From contig NZ_QVMT01000015.1 in the NCBI RefSeq assembly GCF_003418935.1, positions 59,377 through 123,376 of the forward strand: a DNA stretch of 64,000 nucleotides, written 5' to 3'. A program made the position numbers and the translations under genes. The DNA is from Emticicia sp. C21 (GTDB lineage Bacteria; Bacteroidota; Bacteroidia; Cytophagales; Spirosomataceae). Numbering within the stretch: position 1 is the stretch's first letter; every line of letters begins with the position of its first letter. The notes below the pieces were generated by a model. It ran no database searches and was not told where the DNA came from. It worked only from the letters and a program-made list of their open reading frames with translations. This document shows positions 54,136-63,866 of this stretch, in pieces.

Positions 54136-55344
54136 ATGAATTTAATAGTTAGAATCAAATTAATGGTCATGATGTTCCTTATGTTTGTTACATGGGGGGC
54201 GTGGTATGGCCAGATGGGTAAATACCTTTTTACTTCTCTTAATGCCAGTGGCGACCAGATTGGTCTGGCATATGCTACTTTCTCCATTGCTTCTATTGTT
54301 GCTCCTTTCTTTATGGGTATGATTGCAGACCGTTTTTTTTCTGCACAAAAAGTGATGGGTGTCTTGAATATCTTAGGAGCAGTAATTCTTTATTTTTTAA
54401 TTCAGGAAACCAATCCCGATAGATTTTTTTGGTACATTCTGGCTTATACGCTAACGTTTGCACCAAATCTTGCTTTGTCTAGTTCAATTGCCATGAAACA
54501 AATGCAAAACCCTGAAAAGGAATTTCCTCCTATCAGAGTTTTGGGTACTATTGCCTGGATTGTGGTAACCAATATCATTGGTTATTATGGTGTTGGAGAT
54601 AAAGTAACTATCTTCCAGATTGCCATGTTTACCTCAGTTGTTTGGGGTATTTTTGCATTTACTTTACCTGATACACCTCCCAAAGCAACTTCGTCTACAT
54701 CATTTGCGCAGATTTTAGGTACTGATGCTTTTGTGCTTTTCAAAGACCGATCTTTCATGATCTTCTTTATTAGCTCAATATTAGTTTGTATTCCACTTTC
54801 ATTCTACTATGCGCATGCAAACTTGTCGTTGACAGAATCTAATATGACAAATGTGGAGAATAAGATGTCATTAGGACAAGTATCAGAGGTATTATTCATG
54901 TTATTAATTCCGGTTGCTTTGACCCGGTTCGGAATCAAGAAAATGTTGATTGTTGGCTTAATAGCATGGATTATTCGTTTCATTTGCTTCGGGTACGGTG
55001 ATGGCATCTCTTCTGAATGGATTCTTTATTTAGCCATTGTTTTACATGGTGTTTGTTATGACTTCTTCTTTGTAACCGGACAGATTTATACCGACAATAA
55101 AGCAGGCGACAAAATTAAAAGTTCTGCGCAAGGACTCATTACTCTGGCAACCTATGGGGTTGGTATGGGTATTGGCTCCGTACTATCAGGTAGAGTATTA
55201 GATATGTATACAACCACTGATGCAGCAGGGAAAATTATCCATAATTGGCAAGGTGTCTGGATGATTCCGGCAGGTATTGCTGCTGTGGTTTTGGTGCTTT
55301 TTGTATTAGTATTTAAAGACAATACCAGACAAGCGAAAGCTTAA
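54136..55344 (+). CDS. MFS nucleoside:H+ symporter, NupG-like
   Basis: 402 residues with twelve predicted membrane segments. T-W-G-A-W-Y-G-Q-M-G-K-Y-L near 18-31 and D-Q-I-G-L-A-Y-A near 39-46 are typical of the NHS/NupG family, as is G-M-I-A-D-R-F-F between segments 2 and 3. It would import nucleosides with protons. A lipoprotein gene follows 66 bp later, in the same direction. Confidence 0.87.
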   Translation: MNLIVRIKLMVMMFLMFVTWGAWYGQMGKYLFTSLNASGDQIGLAYATFSIASIVAPFFMGMIADRFFSAQKVMGVLNILGAVILYFLIQETNPDRFFWYILAYTLTFAPNLALSSSIAMKQMQNPEKEFPPIRVLGTIAWIVVTNIIGYYGVGDKVTIFQIAMFTSVVWGIFAFTLPDTPPKATSSTSFAQILGTDAFVLFKDRSFMIFFISSILVCIPLSFYYAHANLSLTESNMTNVENKMSLGQVSEVLFMLLIPVALTRFGIKKMLIVGLIAWIIRFICFGYGDGISSEWILYLAIVLHGVCYDFFFVTGQIYTDNKAGDKIKSSAQGLITLATYGVGMGIGSVLSGRVLDMYTTTDAAGKIIHNWQGVWMIPAGIAAVVLVLFVLVFKDNTRQAKA

Positions 55345-55410
55345 TTATTATAATTTCTATGATTTCCTTATGGACTTTCGAGCTTATAAGGAAATCATTT
55401 TTTCATCTAT

Positions 55411-55881
55411 ATGAAGTATATTTTAGTTGTATTGCTATTGATTTTGCTATCTATCTGTTCTTCTTGTTCCAGTCTTAATTCAATCAATGATATGAATTGT
55501 AAATTATCAGAAGACAGAAGAAAGAATATCATTGGTAAATGGAAAGTAACAAGTGATAATAAGAAGTTTATCTGGAGATTTTATAGTGATAAAACAACTG
55601 CTACTTTAGAAAATATATACCTGACACAGATTTTCGACAGAGATGTATATATTAGCACTTGGGAGAATGAAAAAATAGATACCCTTCGGATATATTATAA
55701 TTTTGATGATCCTAATAGTACTCAAAGCCGCAGCATAAGCCAATCTATCAGGCAATTATACAATAATCCAAATAAGATAGATTATTACATTCTCTCGAAT
55801 GAATGCAGGAGAATAACATTAGTCAATACTAAAACCCTTGATACACTACAACTGAAACGCAAGCAGTATTTTTATCAGTAG
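55411..55881 (+). CDS. Hypothetical lipoprotein
   Basis: 156 residues. The first 19 form a signal with a Leu/Ile run and a Cys-Ser-Ser-Cys cluster, so it is probably lipid-anchored. A W-K-V-T-S-D-N-K-K-F-I-W-R-F-Y-S-D-K-T segment near 44-62 looks like a lipocalin-like domain of Bacteroidota. The C-terminal half is polar with no motif known to me. The stop is 1 bp from the end of the convergent permease gene, with no terminator between. Confidence 0.6.
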   Translation: MKYILVVLLLILLSICSSCSSLNSINDMNCKLSEDRRKNIIGKWKVTSDNKKFIWRFYSDKTTATLENIYLTQIFDRDVYISTWENEKIDTLRIYYNFDDPNSTQSRSISQSIRQLYNNPNKIDYYILSNECRRITLVNTKTLDTLQLKRKQYFYQ

Positions 55882-55882
55882 T

Positions 55883-57103
55883 CTACTCCTTAAATTTAAG
55901 TGCCTCAACTACACGCATTTTAGACACAATCAAGGTTGGTATAGTGATGACAGCCAATATTAATAGAATAGTAGCGATATTGAGTACTAATACAATCATC
56001 CAGTCCCAGGCAATCGGTACATAACTAATATAATAATTCTCAGGATCAAGTGGAATAACTTTGAAATAGTATTGAATTAGTCCTAAGCCTATCCCAATCA
56101 GGTTACCATAGAGGATTCCCTTCAGAATAATACTCAACCCATTCAATACAAATATTTTTCGAATCTGGGTATTATCAGACCCAAGCGCCTTTAGCATACC
56201 AATCATAGGTGTCCGCTCCATCATCATCACTAACAATACTGAAATCATATTAAAGCATGCTACGACTAATATCAGTGCCAGAACAATTAATATATTTTTA
56301 TCCAATAAACTTAACCAGTCAAAAATAGCCGGAAACATCTCGGTAATTTTTGTTGCTTTCATATCCTGGTCAATTTCATTTGTAACAAGTTTTGATGTTT
56401 GTTCTAAATCATCAAAATTCTTTAGAAAAATTTCATAATGTCCACAAATATTTGGTGTCCACCCATTCATTTTCTGTACTAATGCCAAATCACCTATTAT
56501 AAAATTTTTGTCAAATTCTTCTAATCCGGTTTCATAAATGCCTACTACTTTTACTTTTCTAACCCGTGGAGGAGTTTGTATGAAATAAATAAGTACTTCG
56601 TCTGATAATTTTATTTTAAGCCTGCTTGCAATTCTTTTACTGATAATTACTTCATTTGAAAAACTGGTGTCTGCAAAGGTTATTCTTTTACCTTCTATCA
56701 AATTTTGAGAGAAGGTCTGCCAATCGTAGTCTCTTCCTACACCTTTAATAATAATCCCGGCTAATTCTTCACTTGATTTCAGCATTCCTGCCTTGTTTCC
56801 GACTGCCTGAACATGCTGTATTTGAGGATTTTGACGATAATTATTATAAAAATTTGTTTTTATTGGCATTGGTGTTTCTTCATACGACTGATTCAATGTA
56901 ATTTTGCTGACTTGTATATGAGAGCTAAGGCTGAAAAGTTTATCTTTGATGGCTTGTTTGTAACCAACCAGTATGGCAAAGGAGATAATCATGACCGCTA
57001 AACCGATGGCAATACTCGCCACCCCAACTTTGACAACAGTAGAAGTAAAAGACTCTGATTTAGTTTTTTGAATGCGTTGGGAGATAAAGCGAGATAAATT
57101 CAT
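55883..57103 (-). CDS. LolC/LolE-type ABC permease
   Basis: 406 residues. Four membrane segments (about 28-50, 270-295, 325-350 and 370-392) flank a periplasmic MacB-like domain. The start M-N-L-S-R-F-I-S-Q-R-I and L-K-A-L-G-S-D-N-T-Q-I-R-K-I-F near 303-317 fit the LolE/FtsX group. It is a paralogue of the permease at 48023 and is the likely second half of a LolCDE complex, with LolD at 5096. It is divergent from the operon of SGNH genes, with the twin operators in between. Confidence 0.85.
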   Translation of the reverse strand: MNLSRFISQRIQKTKSESFTSTVVKVGVASIAIGLAVMIISFAILVGYKQAIKDKLFSLSSHIQVSKITLNQSYEETPMPIKTNFYNNYRQNPQIQHVQAVGNKAGMLKSSEELAGIIIKGVGRDYDWQTFSQNLIEGKRITFADTSFSNEVIISKRIASRLKIKLSDEVLIYFIQTPPRVRKVKVVGIYETGLEEFDKNFIIGDLALVQKMNGWTPNICGHYEIFLKNFDDLEQTSKLVTNEIDQDMKATKITEMFPAIFDWLSLLDKNILIVLALILVVACFNMISVLLVMMMERTPMIGMLKALGSDNTQIRKIFVLNGLSIILKGILYGNLIGIGLGLIQYYFKVIPLDPENYYISYVPIAWDWMIVLVLNIATILLILAVITIPTLIVSKMRVVEALKFKE

Positions 57104-57130
57104 GCGTTTTTAATATAAGCCTGATTGAAA

Positions 57131-57181
57131 GTAAATATCGTGTTAAACGATATTTACACAAAACTATCGTTTAAAACGATA
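57131..57181. promoter_or_regulatory. Twin 17-bp operator-like palindromes
   Basis: TATCGTGTTAAACGATA (57136-57152) and TATCGTTTAAAACGATA (57165-57181) are two copies of one palindrome, TATCGT-N5-ACGATA, with centres 29 bp apart. The first is embedded in a perfect 11-bp inverted repeat (57131-57157). They lie between the divergent permease and SGNH genes. Confidence 0.75.
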
Positions 57182-57267
57182 CCAAATAACCAGAACACTA
57201 ATTATTCTTTAGATTTAAAGCTTTTCATTTGAGGAAGGTCATCAGTGAGGCCTAAAAGACATCGTTC

Positions 57268-58224
57268 ATGTATCATAAAATTAAAGTATTTATATTTAAA
57301 ATCTTTCTTTTAGGTTTATTTACTCTTGGAACTATTGAGCTATTATACCAATTTAATCCCTATACCGAAAGAAATTTAGAAATATCGTATACTGCCAGTA
57401 TTATCGAAAAATACAAAAGGTTAGAATCTTTGCCCTCTCCTAAAATTGTGTTGATTGCAGGATCTAACTTTGCTTATGGCATTAATAGTGAAATGATAGA
57501 AAAAAACTTTCAGAAACCTGTCGTTAACATGGCTATGCATTATGATTATGGTACTGATTTTATGCTTAGACAAATTCAGGATGAATTACATGCAGGCGAT
57601 ACCGTAATTATGGGCTTTGAGTATATCATAGAAACAGAGGGTGATGTTGGCGAGAAAATACAAATGGCCAGGATATTTCCGAAAGCTAATAAGTGGTTTG
57701 ATTATAAAGATATCACCCAATATATTAGAGAAAATGCCATCGTGCGCATCTCAAACTTAAGATTAACTTTAGAAAGATTAGGTAGTGGTGAAGAAGCACA
57801 ACCAACTATAGAAGATTCAACCAGTATTTTCTTCAGAAAAGCAATTAATGAGTATGGTGATTTAGTAAGCCATTTGAATAACCCTTCGCTAAAAGCTATT
57901 CCTCCTGCTGTTATCAACGATAAAGTGAGTATGCATCTTGCCATTGAAGATATGAATGCATTTTATGAGAAAATGAACAAAAGGGGCGTTAAAGTCTATT
58001 ATTCATACCCATCTTATGCACAATCAAGCTACGAGCACGACCAGGCTATTATCAATAAATTAAATATAGAATTTAAGCAAGAAGCGCAATTTCCTATTCT
58101 GGGGAAATTACAGGATTTTGTTTTTGCCGATAGTTTATGTCAGGATATGGTATATCACCTCAATGCAAAAGGTCGTGATATACGTACACAAAAACTGATT
58201 AATTTGTTAAAAACTGCCCATTAA
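57268..58224 (+). CDS. SGNH-hydrolase-like membrane-anchored protein (copy 1)
   Basis: 318 residues with an N-terminal membrane anchor (about 7-27). The A-G-S66-N-F-A-Y-G-I-N-S segment holds a possible nucleophile Ser, and D-M-V-Y-H-L-N-A-K-G near the end holds the Asp/His pair of SGNH block V. T-S-I-F-F-R-K-A, then S-H-L-N-N-P, are shared with the next gene. It resembles periplasmic AlgJ/AlgX- or DltD-like proteins that work with MBOAT acyltransferases. First gene of a three-gene operon. Confidence 0.78.
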   Translation: MYHKIKVFIFKIFLLGLFTLGTIELLYQFNPYTERNLEISYTASIIEKYKRLESLPSPKIVLIAGSNFAYGINSEMIEKNFQKPVVNMAMHYDYGTDFMLRQIQDELHAGDTVIMGFEYIIETEGDVGEKIQMARIFPKANKWFDYKDITQYIRENAIVRISNLRLTLERLGSGEEAQPTIEDSTSIFFRKAINEYGDLVSHLNNPSLKAIPPAVINDKVSMHLAIEDMNAFYEKMNKRGVKVYYSYPSYAQSSYEHDQAIINKLNIEFKQEAQFPILGKLQDFVFADSLCQDMVYHLNAKGRDIRTQKLINLLKTAH

Positions 58225-58233
58225 TCAAATTAA

Positions 58234-59190
58234 ATGACAGGTATAAAGAAGTTTTTTTATAAAATATTTTTACTGGGAGCAATTATTATTGTTTCGGTTT
58301 GGCTGTTAAATAAGGTTTTTATTGCACAAACTTACCCTTATGCATACCTGGGCGGTATGCTTATTGATAAACACAAAATTGCACACGATACAAAGTCACC
58401 AAAAGTTTTGTGGGTAGGGGGGTCAAGCGGTTCTTTTGGTATCAATAGTGATTCTCTTCAAAAAAAACTCGATATGCCTGTCGTCAATATGTCATTTATT
58501 GCACCATTGGGTACCTATTTTTTATTGAATGATGCATTGAAAGAGGTGAATAAAGGTGATGTCGTTTTTGTAAGTACCGAATATGATATAGAAAAGTATA
58601 GTACGCCTCAGGTAGTATATGAAGCGGTAGACTATTATCCAAGCGGAGCAATTTATATAGAAAAAGATACTACACTTGTTGATTTTATTGGTCATAGAGT
58701 AAAGCATAAGCTTTCGAATATCAAAAAGTTATTCTGGAATGTCTTTAGCAAAAATGATGCGGCTAATGCATCGGTTGATGATAGAACCTCGGTTTACTTT
58801 AGAAAAGCGTTTTCATCAAAGGGAGATATTCTTAGCCATGTAAATAATACTCCTAAATCTGTAGATTTTCTTTTATTTCCAAAGGCACCGGTAGATTATC
58901 AGGAACAGATAGATGATCTAAATCAATTTATTGCAGAAGTCAGAAAAAAAGGAGCAGAAGTATATTATGTCTTTCCACCGTTGGCAGAGTCAACATATAA
59001 GTATGGTAAAGAGGCTGTTGAATCAGTAGAGAAGCAATTGAATGCTAAACTGGATTGTAAAATATTGGGCAGAGCAGAAGACTTTGTTCGAAAGGATTCC
59101 AGCTTTTTTGATTCATTTTATCATTTAAAACCGACAGCGCGAGACCTGAATACTCAGAAAATATTAGAATTATATAAAGAGACCAAATAG
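58234..59190 (+). CDS. SGNH-hydrolase-like membrane-anchored protein (copy 2)
   Basis: 318 residues, the same length as its upstream neighbour and clearly a tandem paralogue. After a membrane anchor (about 7-27) it has V-G-G-S64-S65-G-S-F-G-I-N-S-D-S, the more canonical SGNH block I, and F-D-S-F-Y-H-L-K-P-T-A with the final Asp and His. Copy 1 has Asn and Phe where this has Ser and Gly, so the pair may have split roles. It lies 9 bp after copy 1 and 68 bp before the MBOAT gene. Confidence 0.78.
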   Translation: MTGIKKFFYKIFLLGAIIIVSVWLLNKVFIAQTYPYAYLGGMLIDKHKIAHDTKSPKVLWVGGSSGSFGINSDSLQKKLDMPVVNMSFIAPLGTYFLLNDALKEVNKGDVVFVSTEYDIEKYSTPQVVYEAVDYYPSGAIYIEKDTTLVDFIGHRVKHKLSNIKKLFWNVFSKNDAANASVDDRTSVYFRKAFSSKGDILSHVNNTPKSVDFLLFPKAPVDYQEQIDDLNQFIAEVRKKGAEVYYVFPPLAESTYKYGKEAVESVEKQLNAKLDCKILGRAEDFVRKDSSFFDSFYHLKPTARDLNTQKILELYKETK

Positions 59191-59258
59191 ATAAACAATT
59201 ACCATTCAATTTAACGATTGAGTGACTATCTCAAATTTGCCTATTCACATTATTTGAT

Positions 59259-60722
59259 ATGATATTTAATTCGATAGAGTTTGCCATTTTTTTTCCAATA
59301 GTAACCCTTATTTACTTCCTGCTACAGCATAAACACCGCTGGTGGTGGCTATTGGCAACGAGTTGCTATTTCTATATGTTCTTCAAACCAGAGTATATCC
59401 TGATATTAGGCTTTACGATTGTGATAGACTATTTTGCAGGAATCCTGATTGAAAAAACACAAGGAGCAAAACGAAAATGGTATCTGGTAATGAGCTTGAT
59501 TGCTAATTTAGGGGTACTGGCGGTTTTTAAATATTATAACTTCTTTACTTTAGTAGTAGGAGAGGCCGGATTAGCCAGTTTGCCTATGCTAAAAATTCTT
59601 CTTCCTATTGGCCTCTCATTTCATACTTTTCAAGCCATGAGTTATACCATTGAGGTATATCGTGGCAATCAGAAAGCAGAAAGACATTTTGGTATTTACT
59701 CGTTGTATGTAATGTTTTATCCGCAATTAGTGGCTGGACCTATAGAACGTCCACAGAATGTACTGCACCAGTTTTATGAAAAGCACGCATTTAATTACGA
59801 GAGAGTAACCAGTGGTTTAAAACTAATAGCTTGGGGGCTGTTTAAAAAAGTAGTAATTGCCGATCGTCTGGCATTGTTTGTTGATAAAGTTTACGACCAT
59901 CCATTAGATTATCAGGGTATCCCTATTATTGTAGCCACTATCTTTTTCTCTTTCCAGATTTATTGTGATTTTTCAGGATATTCGGATATTGCTTTAGGCT
60001 CCGCGCAAGTGATGGGTTTCAAACTAATGAAAAACTTCGATAGACCTTATTTCTCCAAAAGTATCTCAGAGTTCTGGCGCCGATGGCATATTTCACTATC
60101 TACCTGGTTCCGGGATTATTTGTATATTCCTTTAGGTGGAAACAGAGTAAATACTTACAGACGATATTTTAACCTGTTTTTTGTCTTTACTATGAGTGGT
60201 TTATGGCATGGAGCTAATTGGAACTACATAATATGGGGAGCATTGCATGGCTTTTATTTGATAGCTGCTATTGTTCTATCTAAGCCACGTAATTTCATTA
60301 ATAAAATTACAGGTATTACAAAACTACCAACCGTCTTTAAAATCTTACAGATTTCAATCACTTTTGTATTGGTAGCTTTTGCCTGGATATTTTTCAGAGG
60401 AAGCTATCTTGAATTAGGTTGGACATGGCACCTGGTAACTCATCTATTTACTGGCCTACCAGGTTTATCAGAATTTCTGCATTTAGATTATATTTCACAA
60501 TACGTTTTCCTTGATAAAGGCGCTAAAGAATTTTTTACTGCCATTGCCCTGATTATCTTCATGGAGGTAATTCATTACATTCAGCGAGATAAAAGTATCC
60601 GTGATATTGTTGCCTCAAAACCTACTTGGGTGAGATGGGGGCTTTATTACCTCTTTATCATGCTATTTTTCATCTTCGGAATTTTTGATTCTCCGGCACA
60701 GTTTATTTATTTTCAATTTTAA
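59259..60722 (+). CDS. MBOAT family O-acyltransferase
   Basis: 487 residues with about ten to twelve membrane segments. The family motifs are P-Q-L-V-A-G-P-I-E-R near 156-165, S-E-F-W-R-R-W-H-I-S-L near 270-280, and S-G-L-W-H-G-A-N-W, whose His is the catalytic residue (near 313). This matches AlgI/DltB-type enzymes, which pass acyl groups across the membrane onto glycans. Together with the two SGNH-like proteins it would O-acetylate a surface polysaccharide. It ends directly at a repeat and terminator region. Confidence 0.93.
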   Translation: MIFNSIEFAIFFPIVTLIYFLLQHKHRWWWLLATSCYFYMFFKPEYILILGFTIVIDYFAGILIEKTQGAKRKWYLVMSLIANLGVLAVFKYYNFFTLVVGEAGLASLPMLKILLPIGLSFHTFQAMSYTIEVYRGNQKAERHFGIYSLYVMFYPQLVAGPIERPQNVLHQFYEKHAFNYERVTSGLKLIAWGLFKKVVIADRLALFVDKVYDHPLDYQGIPIIVATIFFSFQIYCDFSGYSDIALGSAQVMGFKLMKNFDRPYFSKSISEFWRRWHISLSTWFRDYLYIPLGGNRVNTYRRYFNLFFVFTMSGLWHGANWNYIIWGALHGFYLIAAIVLSKPRNFINKITGITKLPTVFKILQISITFVLVAFAWIFFRGSYLELGWTWHLVTHLFTGLPGLSEFLHLDYISQYVFLDKGAKEFFTAIALIIFMEVIHYIQRDKSIRDIVASKPTWVRWGLYYLFIMLFFIFGIFDSPAQFIYFQF

Positions 60723-60908
60723 TTGAGTGATTTAGCGATTGAGTGAATGAGTGATTGTTGCAAACTATATTCTGGTTTTATGAGGGAAGAGTAAAACAGT
60801 AATTTAAGCAAATCTAAATGGACTGATTTTCAAGGGTTATACCATGAAAATCAGTCCATTTGCTTTTAAATAATCACAAAATCACTCATTCGTTCAATCA
60901 CTCAATTA
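60721..60908. repeat. Outer inverted pair of GTGA/TCAC repeats around a terminator
   Basis: The left arm at 60721-60757 and right arm at 60871-60908 are of the family at 345-490 and 7163-7250, in opposite orientations. They enclose the perfect inverted repeat at 60816-60861, giving a nested structure after the MBOAT gene. Confidence 0.75.
60816..60861. terminator. Large perfect hairpin after the MBOAT gene
   Basis: AAATGGACTGATTTTCA pairs perfectly with TGAAAATCAGTCCATTT (17 bp), with a 12-base loop. A short T-rich stretch follows. It probably ends the SGNH-MBOAT operon. Confidence 0.8.
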
Positions 60909-61030
60909 TTGGAATCGAAAATTTTTTTATTAATCTACTTGTTTGGTAGATTATATATATTTTAATTTGTACCATAATCAAATAATTATCAACAAACAGG
61001 TTTAATACCTGCAATTTTATTTGAAACTAC
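60909..61030 (+). other. Gap before the tRNA-like gene
   Basis: A+T-rich. A TTTG (60942-60945) and a near-consensus TTAATTTG (60962-60969), 16 bases apart, could be the promoter of the tRNA-like gene. No ORF is supported. Confidence 0.4.
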
Positions 61031-61102
61031 GGTCGTGTGTCTTAGACGGAAGACAAAGAGTTTCATAAACTCTTTTAAGTGGTTCGACACCACTCACGAC
61101 AA
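61031..61102 (+). tRNA. tRNA-like gene with CAU anticodon, non-canonical
   Basis: The 72 bases fold as a cloverleaf. The acceptor GGTCGTG pairs with CACGAC (six pairs) with a G1-A72 mismatch. A D arm is possible as GTCTT/AAGAC. The anticodon stem AGAGT/ACTCT has loop TTCATAA, giving anticodon CAU. The T arm AGTGG/CCACT has loop TTCGACA. The positions equivalent to T8, A14, G15, G18, G19, A21, T33, T54, T55, C56 and A58 are all as expected. No CCA is encoded. The D arm is odd and the variable loop short. It may be a Met or Ile2 tRNA, a decayed tRNA or another tRNA-like RNA. Confidence 0.55.
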
Positions 61103-61182
61103 CACATTTTAAATATTGATTCGGATAAGTGTTGAGTCGAAACGTGTATTCTATAATTAATTTGCTTTAATCCTCACTTACA

Positions 61183-62403
61183 ATGGTTATCAATTATTTA
61201 GCGTTTGCAGTCCCTTTCTTTTTGTTTTTTATCTGGCTCGAATATTACGTGGCAAAGAAGCGTGGGAAGCATTATTTTAAATTCAACAGTTCAATAGCCA
61301 ATATCAACGTCGGTATTGCCGAGCGCCTGATTGATTTGTTTACTGCTGGAGGATTCTACTTCTTTTATGATTATTTGCATACTCACTTCGCCATTTTTAA
61401 TATTCAACCAAGCATTTTACTTTGGATTGCCTTATTGTTGTCTACTGATTTCTTGTGGTACTGGTACCATCGTTTTGGTCATAAAATCAACCTTTTCTGG
61501 GGCTTTCATGTAGTTCATCATCAAAGCGAGGAGTTTAATTATACTGCAGCTACCCGTATCACTATCTTTCAGTCAGTCGTGCGAACAGCATTTTGGGCAC
61601 TGCTGCCGGTTATAGGTTTTCCTGCTGAAATGATTACTACAATTCTCTTAGTGCATGGTATATATCCCTTTTTCACACATACGCGTTTAATTGGTAAGCT
61701 AGGTATAATAGAATATATTATGGTCACACCCTCTCACCATAGAGTTCACCATGCCAGCAATGAACAGTATTTAGACAAGAATTTTGGTGATATGTTCATC
61801 ATCTGGGATAAACTCTTCGGCACTTTTGCCGAAGAAAAAGAAGAGCCCACCTATGGGCTAACCAAGCAGTTAGACAGCTATAGTTTTTTATGGCAACATT
61901 TTCATTTTCTGGTTGAAATAGGGTATGCTGCAAAAGCTGAAAAAGGACTTTGGAATAAACTAAAGGTTATTTTTGGTCGTCCCTCAGACTTTGATCCGGA
62001 GATGAGGGCAAAGGCTGAGAAGAGATTTCTTTCGGTAAGAAAAGTACAGGCGCGTACCTCCAAATTCCGGTATTATGTTATTGTGCAGATTACATTTACC
62101 ATAGCAGCCTTATTTCTATTGCTGCTTTTAGAACACTACATACCTTTCTTTTTGCAGGTAATGATAGCGTTCTTTATTCTGATAACACTTATAAATTGTG
62201 GTGCTATTCTGGAGCAACGTCGATGGGTGTTTTATTTAGAGTTTGCCAGGGCAAGTCTGGTGACGATTTCTACTTTCTATTACTTCCCAAGCCCGACTCT
62301 GATTGGAATGTCAGTACTGCTTTTATTGGTGAGTCTGGCGTATTTCTCAAGTCTGCAAAGGCAGTATTTGAGATTTATCTACGGAAAAAGAAAAGTAATT
62401 TAA
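61183..62403 (+). CDS. Sterol desaturase / fatty acid hydroxylase family protein
   Basis: 406 residues with several membrane segments. The His clusters of the di-iron centre are H-R-F-G-H near 96-100, then F-H-V-V-H-H near 108-113, and S-H-H-R-V-H-H near 185-191, matching the fatty acid hydroxylase superfamily. N-F-G-D-M-F-I-I-W-D-K-L-F-G-T-F is the typical segment after it. The C-terminal third has more membrane segments, longer than many relatives. It probably hydroxylates or desaturates a lipid. Stands alone after the tRNA-like gene. Confidence 0.9.
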   Translation: MVINYLAFAVPFFLFFIWLEYYVAKKRGKHYFKFNSSIANINVGIAERLIDLFTAGGFYFFYDYLHTHFAIFNIQPSILLWIALLLSTDFLWYWYHRFGHKINLFWGFHVVHHQSEEFNYTAATRITIFQSVVRTAFWALLPVIGFPAEMITTILLVHGIYPFFTHTRLIGKLGIIEYIMVTPSHHRVHHASNEQYLDKNFGDMFIIWDKLFGTFAEEKEEPTYGLTKQLDSYSFLWQHFHFLVEIGYAAKAEKGLWNKLKVIFGRPSDFDPEMRAKAEKRFLSVRKVQARTSKFRYYVIVQITFTIAALFLLLLLEHYIPFFLQVMIAFFILITLINCGAILEQRRWVFYLEFARASLVTISTFYYFPSPTLIGMSVLLLLVSLAYFSSLQRQYLRFIYGKRKVI

Positions 62404-62449
62404 AATTGCAGATGTTTTATTCATCGTAATAGGTTATGGTTGTCAATTA

Positions 62450-62472
62450 GCTTGGTTAGTTTCTAACCAAGC
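62450..62472 (+). terminator. Terminator after the sterol desaturase-family gene
   Basis: GCTTGGTTAG / CTAACCAAGC, a perfect 10-bp stem with a three-base loop, then an A+T-rich tail, 47 bp after the stop. Confidence 0.75.
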
Positions 62473-62543
62473 ACAATTTTCTTACCGATAGATAACATAC
62501 GTAAATAAATCCACAATTAGGTTTCTTTTATTATTAAATTTAG

Positions 62544-63866
<1,323 letters not shown>

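Noticed and set aside
57104..57267. A terminator for the divergent permease
   Set aside because: The palindromes lie upstream of both divergent genes and have no T run, so operator is the better reading.
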